A DNA stretch of 6,921 nucleotides, from contig JAITEC010000003.1 of the NCBI GenBank assembly GCA_031282225.1, positions 1 to 6,921 of the forward strand, given 5' to 3'. The DNA comes from Oscillospiraceae bacterium. GTDB lineage: Bacteria > Bacillota > Clostridia > Oscillospirales > Oscillospiraceae. The notes beneath the pieces were generated by a model. That model made no database searches and had not been told where the DNA came from. It saw nothing but the letters and a program-made list of their open reading frames with translations. Shown in pieces: positions 1 through 6,255 of the stretch. The first letter of the stretch is position 1. Every line of letters starts with the position of its first letter. The position numbers were made by a program, and so were the translations under genes.

Positions 1-625
1 TTGTCCTGTATGCCGGGTCTGTCAGGCCGAGACTCAAGAAACTGGTCGAGCCCACTGCGGTGTCGTTCGTAAAGTGCCAGACAGCCGCTTTCGTTGCCAT
101 GACGGCCACTTCCCAGCCAAATTCGGGCAGCGGCGTCCCGCTGCTGTCGGCGAGGGGAAAAGCTCTGTTCATCCTGTCCAGCGCCGAATATGCCACGCCG
201 GAAAATCCGTTTTGCAATATCCACACGAGCTCGTCCCAGCACGCCCGCTGCGCATCGGGCAGTTTGTCCGGCGAGACCGCCACATAATTCGGAACCGTGT
301 CGAGCACCTCCGCGCCTTGGATTTGCCTTGAGGCGCCGTCGGAGCCACTCTTGGCATAACTGGCGAACGGTACGACAGCGTCAACGCAGTAGACCTGATC
401 AATCACAAGCTGATCCCCCAGCCACGCCCCGCCTATGGGCACGTCGCCTGTCGTCCAATCCGGGTGGGTGGGCGAGAGATATGTCATTTGAACGCTGTCC
501 GAGTACGCCAACTTGACCGTGAATGTGTTCGCGTCCGGCGAGGCGGCGATTGCCGCAGGCGGGGCCAAAACCGGCAGCAACAGCGCGAACGCCGCTATCA
601 ACGCTAAAATCCTCTGCTTTTTCAT
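1..625 (-). CDS. Secreted surface protein with thioester-like (TED/TQXA-type) domain, N-terminal part
   Basis: The frame reads from ATG at 623-625 without a stop to the left edge, giving 208 residues; the C-terminus is missing. Residues 1-28 form a signal peptide (MKKQR, then a hydrophobic core, then an Ala-rich end with cleavage probably near 27/28), so the protein is exported. The mature part carries two landmarks of Gram-positive thioester domains: a VYCVD segment with Cys80, and MATKAAVWHF at 176-185, which matches the TQxA(I/V)W box. In characterised family members Cys and Gln form an internal thioester that attaches covalently to host surfaces. Here the Gln position is Lys179 (codon AAA at 89-91), so that bond should not form unless another residue serves. 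Cys129 is the only other visible cysteine. The start is fixed by an AAGGAG site 9 nt upstream and a strong promoter. A sortase signal, if any, lies outside the window. The family assignment is from motifs only; signal peptide and secretion are firmer than the thioester label. Confidence 0.7.
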   Translation of the reverse strand, partial: MKKQRILALIAAFALLLPVLAPPAAIAASPDANTFTVKLAYSDSVQMTYLSPTHPDWTTGDVPIGGAWLGDQLVIDQVYCVDAVVPFASYAKSGSDGASRQIQGAEVLDTVPNYVAVSPDKLPDAQRACWDELVWILQNGFSGVAYSALDRMNRAFPLADSSGTPLPEFGWEVAVMATKAAVWHFTNDTAVGSTSFLSLGLTDPAYRT

Positions 626-634
626 ATGTGCACG

Positions 635-640
635 CTCCTT
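635..640 (-). promoter_or_regulatory. Ribosome binding site of the thioester-like surface protein
   Basis: The minus strand reads AAGGAG here, 9 nt before the ATG at 623-625. It is the only good Shine-Dalgarno match near the beginning of this frame and it sets the start directly before a typical signal peptide. Confidence 0.8.
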
Positions 641-708
641 ATTTATAGTGTATGGCGATGCTTTCCGTCAGCCGGCGGGATACGACGTTCTCCGACTTAC
701 TAAAACGG

Positions 709-737
709 ATAATATACCCAAATTGGCGCGTTGTCAA
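709..737 (-). promoter_or_regulatory. Sigma-A promoter driving the surface protein gene
   Basis: On the minus strand a perfect -35 box TTGACA (732-737) is followed after exactly 17 nt by TATTAT (709-714), one mismatch from the TATAAT consensus. The transcript would begin near 702, giving a leader of roughly 75 nt. No obvious riboswitch or attenuator fold was recognised in that leader. Confidence 0.82.
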
Positions 738-805
738 CACGAATATGCAAGGGCACGGCATAACGCAGTTCCTGTTCGCGGTATTGCCGCAACGCGAGCA
801 AACAC

Positions 806-823
806 GGCGTTGCATGCAACGCC
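806..823. repeat. Perfect 18-bp palindrome
   Basis: GGCGTTGCA is followed immediately by its exact reverse complement TGCAACGCC, with no spacer. It lies between the two divergent promoters and ends 30 bp before the -35 box of the glycyl radical enzyme promoter. It could be a dimeric regulator site or one arm of a dispersed palindromic repeat; the second is favoured because it is fused to the hairpin at 822-839. Confidence 0.8.
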
Positions 824-839
824 CCTACGCCCGTAGGGG
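822..839. repeat. Hairpin-forming inverted repeat, REP-like
   Basis: CCCCTACG (822-829) and CGTAGGGG (832-839) are exact reverse complements separated by 2 nt, which as a folded hairpin means a 7-bp stem with a 4-nt loop. It overlaps the end of the 18-bp palindrome by two bases. Read on the minus strand the block begins GTAGGGGCG and runs into the palindrome, a layout like the short GC-rich palindromic repeats scattered between genes in many bacterial genomes. There is no T-run on either side, so it does not look like a terminator. Confidence 0.6.
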
Positions 840-853
840 GAACGCGGACCGTC

Positions 854-881
854 TTGACATTGGCGGCGCGTATGCTAAAAT
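854..881 (+). promoter_or_regulatory. Sigma-A promoter driving the glycyl radical enzyme operon
   Basis: A perfect -35 box TTGACA (854-859) is followed after 16 nt by TAAAAT (876-881). TGC at 873-875 supplies an extended -10 element, which compensates for the slightly short spacer. The start of transcription would be near 888, giving a leader of about 56 nt before the ATG at 944. Confidence 0.75.
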
Positions 882-928
882 ATGCTTATACCAATATACA
901 TCGCGGCAATTCGCTAATATTTTATTTT

Positions 929-935
929 AAGGAGG
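929..935 (+). promoter_or_regulatory. Strong ribosome binding site deciding the start at 944
   Basis: AAGGAGG sits 8 nt before ATG 944-946. The open frame extends further upstream to a TTG at 854, but that TTG is the first three bases of the -35 box and would be upstream of the expected transcript start. Position 944 is therefore the start. Confidence 0.9.
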
Positions 936-943
936 CCGTATAT

Positions 944-3418
944 ATGGCGTGGGTACTAAGCCCCATATCGGAGCGGGTTAGAAGAGTGCGCGAGATGTAC
1001 AGGGACACGCAGCCGGAGATATGCGTAGCCAGGTACAAGATTATCACGGAGTTCTATATGAACCACCCCGAGCTCGGGGGCATATTGCGCAGGGCAAAGG
1101 CTCTGGAGGCGATATGCGAGAACATACCCGTCCGCATAGGGGCGGACGAGGTCATCGTGGGGGCGCAGTCGGCCAAGTTCCGCGCGGCGGCGCTGTATCC
1201 CGAGAACTCAGTTGATTTCCTCAAACAGGAGATAGGCGACGGCACGATCCGCACGCGCGACATCGACCCGTACATCATCTCCGAGCAGGACGCAAAGTAC
1301 GTGATGGACACCATAGGCTACTGGGAGGGCGAGTGCGGAAACGCGAAGTACAAGGCGTACATCATAGACCAGTACCACAAGTACGACGGCAACGGCATAA
1401 CAATGCTCGGCAAGATGACAATAGCCGACACGCCGGTGGGGCACTTCGTAACGGGATACGACCGGGCAATACGCGTGGGGTTCGGCGCTATAAAAGCCGA
1501 GGCGGACGGCAAGATGGAGCAGCTTGTGGAAGCGGGGTTGCCCGGCAAGACCATAGAGCAGTACAACTTCTACCGCGCCGTGTCCATCGTTTGCGGTGCC
1601 ATTATGACGCTGACGAGGCGCTACGCCGCGAAGGCGGAGGAAATGGCGCGCGGCGAGAGCGATCCCGCGCGCCGTGACGAACTTATGAGGATGTCGCAGT
1701 GCCTCGGGCACGCCGTGGAGCACCCCGCGCGCAATTTCCACGAGGCGCTCCAGTGCCTGTATATGTACCAGACGGTGCTGTGCCTCGACGCGAACATGCA
1801 CGGCATCAGCTTCGGGCGCGTGGACCAATACCTGGGAGACTTCTTGGAGCGAGACCTCGCGGACGGTACGATAACGCAGGATATGGCCCAGGAGATGTTC
1901 GACCTGTTCTATCTGAAGGTGGCGGAGATGAACAAGCCGTGGAGCTACGGCGCCACACAGGCAAACCCCGGCTACACGTCCGGGCAGATGATGAGCTTGG
2001 GCGGCGTTGACAAGAACGGGGACGATGCGACCAACAAAGTCACGTACATGATGCTCCAGGCAATGGGCAGGCTTGTCCTGCACGACCCGCCGCACTCGCT
2101 GCGTATAAGCCGCAAGACGCCGCCGGAGTTGTGGGAGGCCGCCATAGAGACATCCAAGATATGCGGCGGCGTGCCGACTTTTGAAAATGACGATGTCATT
2201 ATTCCCGCGCTCATGAAGCGCGGTCTGTCGCTCGAGAGCGCGCGGAACTACTCGCCGATAGGCTGCGTGGAACCGGGCGGCACGGGCGACGAGTGGCCGG
2301 CGTGCGGCGGCACGGGCAGCGTGTCATACCTCAACCTTGTAAACGGCGTGTGCTTGGGTATAAACGACGGGCATTTGCCAATACCGCTCATGTTCGGAGC
2401 GCCGCGCGAGGGCGCCAGGGACAACGGCAGCGGCAACAGGACGCCCGTAAAGAGGGAGGATCGCGTGGGGCTGCCCACGGGATACCTCTACGAGATGGGG
2501 ACGTTTGATGAAGTGCTCGAGGCATACAAAAAGCAGATAGAGTTCTTTGTGAAATGGCACGCCATGTGTATAAACGGCTTTGAGTACGTGGCGCGCGAGG
2601 TGTTGCCGCTGCCCATAGTCTCCGCCACAATGGACGGATGCATGGAAAAGGGCATGGACGTGATGTACGGCGGCGCCAGGTACAACTCCTGCGGCATGGC
2701 GGGCGTGGGCATAGGCAACGTGGCGGACAGCCTGTTCATGATAAAGCACCTGTGCTTCGACACGGGCAAGTGCACGACGCGCGAGCTGTACGACGCGCTC
2801 ATGGCCAACTGGAAGGGATACGAGGGGCTACAGCAGTTTATAAAGAGCCAGTGCCCGCACTACGGCAACGGCATTGAAGAGGTAGACAAGTGGGCAAACT
2901 GGGCAGGGCAGGTGTTCGCAGACGCCGTGACCTCGTGCACGGGGCCGAGAGGCGCCTACGCCGCCGGACTGTACCCCGTCACTACAAACGTAATGTTCGG
3001 GTACATGACGGGCGCCACGCCCGACGGGCGCAGCGCCGGGCAGCCCTTGGCGGACGGCATATCGCCCTTACAGCAGATGGACTCGCAAGGCCCAACGGCC
3101 GTATTGAGTTCCGTGTCGAAAATAGAGCAGGTCAACTACTCAAACGGCACGCTGCTCAACATGAAGTTCAGCCCGTCGTGCATAAACGGCGAGGAGGGCG
3201 TGAAAAAACTCTCGCAGCTGATACAGACATACTTCGACATGGGCGGCATGGAGATGCAGCTCAATGTCATCTCGGCGGACACGCTGAAAGACGCGCAGCA
3301 AAACCCGGACAATTACAAAAATCTCGTGGTGCGCGTCGCCGGATTCTCCGCCTACTTCGTGGAGCTCCATATCACTGGCCAAAACGACCTCATCAGCCGC
3401 ACGGAACTGAGTATCTAA
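944..3418 (+). CDS. Glycyl radical enzyme of the GCVEP class (PFL-like), substrate unknown
   Basis: A complete 824-residue cytosolic enzyme. The PFL-like domain spans about residues 10-680 and the glycine radical domain about 690-806. Cys441 in NYSPIGCVEPGG is the thiyl radical residue and Glu443 the expected acid/base. Gly800 in RVAGFSAYF, 24 residues from the C-terminus, is the residue a radical-SAM activase would convert to the stable radical. The YGGARYN box is at 575-581. A single catalytic Cys followed by V-E-P excludes true pyruvate formate-lyase, which has a Cys-Cys pair, and points to the group holding glycerol/diol dehydratases, choline and isethionate lyases and arylacetate decarboxylases. 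I cannot choose among them: the stretch after the Cys (GGTGDEWPACGGTG) is distinctive but I cannot tie it to one reaction. No microcompartment targeting peptide is evident. No activase gene lies beside it. Family confidence is very high; substrate is unknown. Confidence 0.95.
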   Translation: MAWVLSPISERVRRVREMYRDTQPEICVARYKIITEFYMNHPELGGILRRAKALEAICENIPVRIGADEVIVGAQSAKFRAAALYPENSVDFLKQEIGDGTIRTRDIDPYIISEQDAKYVMDTIGYWEGECGNAKYKAYIIDQYHKYDGNGITMLGKMTIADTPVGHFVTGYDRAIRVGFGAIKAEADGKMEQLVEAGLPGKTIEQYNFYRAVSIVCGAIMTLTRRYAAKAEEMARGESDPARRDELMRMSQCLGHAVEHPARNFHEALQCLYMYQTVLCLDANMHGISFGRVDQYLGDFLERDLADGTITQDMAQEMFDLFYLKVAEMNKPWSYGATQANPGYTSGQMMSLGGVDKNGDDATNKVTYMMLQAMGRLVLHDPPHSLRISRKTPPELWEAAIETSKICGGVPTFENDDVIIPALMKRGLSLESARNYSPIGCVEPGGTGDEWPACGGTGSVSYLNLVNGVCLGINDGHLPIPLMFGAPREGARDNGSGNRTPVKREDRVGLPTGYLYEMGTFDEVLEAYKKQIEFFVKWHAMCINGFEYVAREVLPLPIVSATMDGCMEKGMDVMYGGARYNSCGMAGVGIGNVADSLFMIKHLCFDTGKCTTRELYDALMANWKGYEGLQQFIKSQCPHYGNGIEEVDKWANWAGQVFADAVTSCTGPRGAYAAGLYPVTTNVMFGYMTGATPDGRSAGQPLADGISPLQQMDSQGPTAVLSSVSKIEQVNYSNGTLLNMKFSPSCINGEEGVKKLSQLIQTYFDMGGMEMQLNVISADTLKDAQQNPDNYKNLVVRVAGFSAYFVELHITGQNDLISRTELSI

Positions 3419-3445
3419 ACTCCGCCGCGCGCGAACGAAACATTC

Positions 3446-3450
3446 AAGGA
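3446..3450 (+). promoter_or_regulatory. Ribosome binding site of the topoisomerase subunit gene
   Basis: AAGGA lies 7 nt before ATG 3458-3460, within the 39-nt gap after the glycyl radical enzyme stop. No terminator hairpin with a T-run and no convincing promoter is visible in this gap, so read-through from the upstream gene is the simplest reading. Confidence 0.75.
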
Positions 3451-3457
3451 AACATAT

Positions 3458-5455
3458 ATGTCAAAAACCGCAGCGGGCAAGGCACAAAAATCATACGACA
3501 ACGAGAGCATAAGCGCGCTCCGGGGCGCCGACCGCGTGCGCCGGCGCCCCGGCGTGATATTCGGCTCAGACGGCCTGGAGGGTTGCGAGCACGCGATATT
3601 CGAGATTTTGAGCAACGCCATTGACGAGGCGCGGGAGGGGCATGGCAAGCTCATAACCGTCACGCGTTTCGCGGACGGCTCCATAGAGGTGGAGGACTTC
3701 GGGCGCGGCTGCCCTGTGGACTGGAACAAAAACGAGAACAGGTACAACTGGGAGCTCGTGTTCTGCGAGCTGTACGCGGGCGGCAAATACCGCAACGACA
3801 CGGGCGAGAACTACGAGTTCTCGCTCGGCCTGAACGGATTGGGGACATGCGCGACGCAGTACTCGTCCGAGTACATGGACGTAACTGTCTACCGCGACGG
3901 CAAGAAATACACCCTGCGCTTCGAAAAGGGCGAAAACGTGGGGGGATTGCGCAGCGAGGAGTACCGTGAGCGCAGGACAGGTTCCGTCATCCGCTGGAAA
4001 CCGGATTTAGAAGTTTTTACCGATATAGCGGTCCCGGCGGAGTATTTCACGGATACGCTCAAGCGGCAGGCCGTTGTGAACGCCGGCGTCACGTTTAGGT
4101 TCCGCAACGAGACGGGCGCGGGTTTCGAGCAGCGGGATTTCCTGTACGAGGACGGCATAACCGGCTATGTGGCGGAGCTTGCGGGGGACGACGCGCTCAC
4201 AGGGCCTGTGTTTATAGATGGGGAGCGGCGCGGGAGTGACCGCGCGGACAAACCGGAGTACAAAGTGAAGCTGTCGGCGGCGTTTTGCTTTTCCGGCAGG
4301 ACCAGCGTAACGGAGTACTACCACAACTCCTCGTGGCTGGAGCACGGGGGCTCGCCGGAAAAAGCCGCCAAGAGCGCATTCGTCTCCGAGATAGACGCGT
4401 ACCTGCGCAAAACCGGCAAGTACCAGAAAAACGAGAGCAAGATAAATTTTACAGACGTACAGGACTGCCTGATACTCGTAACGAATTGTTTTTCGACGCA
4501 GACGTCCTATGAGAACCAGACAAAGAAAGCGATTACGAATAAATTCATCCAAGAGGCCATGACGGAATTCCTGCGAGCCCAGCTGGAGGTATACTTCATA
4601 GAGCACAAGGCGGAGGCCGACAGGATAGCGGAGCAGGTCCTCATAAACAAGCGCAGCCGCGAGACGGCGGAAAAGGCCCGCCTTAACATACGCAAAAAGC
4701 TCTCCGGCGGCGCCGATCTCATAAGCCGCGTGCAGAAATTCGTCGATTGCCGCACGCGAGACGTATCAAAGCGCGAGATATACATCGTGGAGGGGGACAG
4801 CGCGCTAGGCGCGTGCAAGCTCAGCCGCGATGCCGAGTTCCAGGGGATAATCCCCGTTCGCGGCAAGATACTCAACTGCCTTAAAGCCGACTACGACAAA
4901 ATCTTTAAAAATGAGATAATAACGGACCTGATAAAAGTGCTCGGGTGCGGCGTGGAGATACGCGGCAAACATGCCCGCGACATAAGCGCGTTTGATATAA
5001 CCGCCCTGCGCTGGAGCCGCGTCATCATATGCACCGATGCCGATGTGGACGGGTTCCAGATACGCACGCTCATACTCACGATGCTCTACAGATTGACGCC
5101 GGCGCTCATAGAGGGAGGATACGTGCACATCGCGGAGTCGCCGCTTTTTGAGATAGAGTGCGGAAGCCGGACATATTTCGCGTACTCGGAACGAGAAAAG
5201 GCGGAGATAGTCTCGTCGCTCGGCGGCGCGAAGTACACGATAAACCGTTCGAAAGGCTTGGGCGAGAATGACCCCGACATGATGTGGCTGACTACCATGA
5301 ATCCCGAGACGCGCCGGCTGATAAAAATAATGCCGTCCGATGCCCGCCGCACCTCCGAGGTGTTTGACCTGTTGCAGGGAGACAACCTGTCCGGACGCAA
5401 AGAGCACATCAGGGACAACGGATATAAATACCTGGACATGGCGGACATATCATAG
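3458..5455 (+). CDS. Type II topoisomerase ATPase/Toprim subunit, divergent GyrB/ParE paralogue
   Basis: A full-length 665-residue subunit (GyrB and ParE are usually about 635-655) that would bind and hydrolyse ATP and share the DNA cleavage centre with an A subunit. Domains in order: GHKL ATPase with Glu49 and Asn53 (EILSNAIDEA), the DFGRG box at 80-84 and a GLNGLG lid; transducer domain with the QTK loop (Gln354, Lys356); Toprim with Glu445 of EGDSA and the metal-binding Asp527/529/531; then KGLGE at 599-603 and the usual C-terminal tail. All catalytic residues are kept, so it looks active. Signature positions normally almost fixed are changed: EGDSALGACKLSRD instead of EGDSAGGSAKQGRD, Gln534 instead of His in the DVDGxHIRT box, and Asn instead of His in the lid. 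This suggests a paralogue rather than the housekeeping gyrase. No A-subunit gene follows; the next gene is convergent. Calling it gyrase or topoisomerase IV is not possible from this sequence. Confidence 0.93.
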   Translation: MSKTAAGKAQKSYDNESISALRGADRVRRRPGVIFGSDGLEGCEHAIFEILSNAIDEAREGHGKLITVTRFADGSIEVEDFGRGCPVDWNKNENRYNWELVFCELYAGGKYRNDTGENYEFSLGLNGLGTCATQYSSEYMDVTVYRDGKKYTLRFEKGENVGGLRSEEYRERRTGSVIRWKPDLEVFTDIAVPAEYFTDTLKRQAVVNAGVTFRFRNETGAGFEQRDFLYEDGITGYVAELAGDDALTGPVFIDGERRGSDRADKPEYKVKLSAAFCFSGRTSVTEYYHNSSWLEHGGSPEKAAKSAFVSEIDAYLRKTGKYQKNESKINFTDVQDCLILVTNCFSTQTSYENQTKKAITNKFIQEAMTEFLRAQLEVYFIEHKAEADRIAEQVLINKRSRETAEKARLNIRKKLSGGADLISRVQKFVDCRTRDVSKREIYIVEGDSALGACKLSRDAEFQGIIPVRGKILNCLKADYDKIFKNEIITDLIKVLGCGVEIRGKHARDISAFDITALRWSRVIICTDADVDGFQIRTLILTMLYRLTPALIEGGYVHIAESPLFEIECGSRTYFAYSEREKAEIVSSLGGAKYTINRSKGLGENDPDMMWLTTMNPETRRLIKIMPSDARRTSEVFDLLQGDNLSGRKEHIRDNGYKYLDMADIS

Positions 5456-6253
5456 CTAGTAGGCGTACGAATACACGTAATCCTCTATGGGTGCGGCGGG
5501 GGATACGGAGGACACGACTATGCGCGCCTCTTCGTAGCCCATGTACTCGCCCCTCTCAATGACGCCTTTCACCGTCACCCATGAGTCGTTTTCAAGTTCG
5601 CCTGCGCCGTCGTAGCGGCATATGATGCCGCACGACACGAGATCTGCGACACAGCATGACATCATAAGGCGCGCGGGGACAAATTCGCCGTCGCTCATCA
5701 AGCTGGGGTCTTTGAAGACGAAGCCCGTGACAGAAAACTCGTATCCCTCGTATTTATCTAAATTGTCGTATATCTCCATTATCCACAGGTAGTATTCGGT
5801 GTCGTTTACCGTTATGGATCGGTTTGCCTCGTCAAGGCCGGAAAGACCCGGCGCGGCGGGGGAAGGCGCGGGCGTGGGAGCGGCGCTGTCGGCCGGTTCC
5901 GCGATAGTTTGCGGGGAGACGTTTGGCGCGGCGGATATATATCCAAACGAGACATCCGAGGCATCCATGGCCCTGTGCGGGAGCAAAATGAGCAAGATGG
6001 GCACCGCCAGGGCAAAGCAGTGGGCGCAGCGCGCGCGCCCCCTCGTCTTGCCCAGGCGCAGCGCGCCGGAACACGTCCACACGAGCATTACAATCGCGGC
6101 GAAGCACAGATAAGGCTTCATCTTCGGCGTCAGGTAGCGCAGGTATTCTCCGCTCGCCACGAGATAGATGAGAACGCATCCGAAACCGGCGTATATAAGA
6201 GTTTCGAGAAATGTCTGCGGGCTGAAAGCGCCCGGCTTGCTACTTGCCGCCAT
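5456..6253 (-). CDS. ycgQ: UPF0703/TIGR03943 membrane protein, YcgQ-like partner of UPF0718 permease
   Basis: A 265-residue protein starting at ATG 6251-6253. Three membrane segments are visible at about residues 14-35, 46-66 and 79-92. A Pro/Ala-rich linker follows (about 125-137), then a soluble C-terminal domain (145-265) that is probably extracytoplasmic. The C-terminal domain contains the family-type CCVAD motif (Cys200, Cys201, Asp204). Members of this family are typically encoded next to a UPF0718 permease, as here and as in B. subtilis ycgR-ycgQ; the pair is presumed to form a transporter but the substrate is not established. A CAHC sequence at 76-79, just before the third membrane segment, could bind a metal (inference). 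The start follows the permease stop by 2 nt, with only a weak purine stretch (AGGGGGA) about 11 nt upstream, so translation is probably coupled. The frame is open further upstream to 6718, but that part overlaps the permease and is not protein-like. Confidence 0.85.
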   Translation of the reverse strand: MAASSKPGAFSPQTFLETLIYAGFGCVLIYLVASGEYLRYLTPKMKPYLCFAAIVMLVWTCSGALRLGKTRGRARCAHCFALAVPILLILLPHRAMDASDVSFGYISAAPNVSPQTIAEPADSAAPTPAPSPAAPGLSGLDEANRSITVNDTEYYLWIMEIYDNLDKYEGYEFSVTGFVFKDPSLMSDGEFVPARLMMSCCVADLVSCGIICRYDGAGELENDSWVTVKGVIERGEYMGYEEARIVVSSVSPAAPIEDYVYSYAY

Positions 6254-6255
6254 AG

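Larger units (their letters stand above)
626..943. other. Divergent intergenic region (318 bp), no coding gene
   Basis: This stretch separates the surface protein gene (minus) from the glycyl radical enzyme gene (plus). It holds two outward-facing promoters whose -35 boxes are 116 bp apart (738-853 between them). A GC-rich block of inverted repeats at about 789-839 sits in that gap. The frames that cross the region have no ribosome site and no recognisable protein features, so I see no small gene here. Confidence 0.75.

Noticed and set aside
60..516. Plus-strand open frames across the surface protein gene.
   Set aside because: They lie opposite a frame with a signal peptide, a ribosome site and a near-perfect promoter, and show no recognisable features themselves.
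822..839. Hairpin as a Rho-independent terminator.
   Set aside because: No T-run follows on either strand, and it lies between two promoters pointing away from it.
854..943. Upstream extension of the glycyl radical enzyme frame from a TTG codon, adding 30 residues.
   Set aside because: The TTG is part of the -35 box and lies before the predicted transcript start. The added residues look random, and AAGGAGG correctly precedes the ATG at 944.
1208..2095. Long minus-strand open frame (295 codons) inside the glycyl radical enzyme gene.
   Set aside because: It is antisense to well-conserved coding sequence, has His/Val-rich low-information content and has no ribosome site. It is a by-product of GC-rich codon use.
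944..3418. Annotation as pyruvate formate-lyase (PflB) or trans-4-hydroxyproline dehydratase.
   Set aside because: PflB has two adjacent catalytic cysteines, but here there is one in GCVEP. As I recall it, hydroxyproline dehydratase reads GCVET at this site and is otherwise clearly different around it.
2890..3624. Plus-strand open frame (244 codons) spanning the junction of the two plus-strand genes.
   Set aside because: It is extremely Arg-rich, out of frame with two clear genes, and has no family signature.
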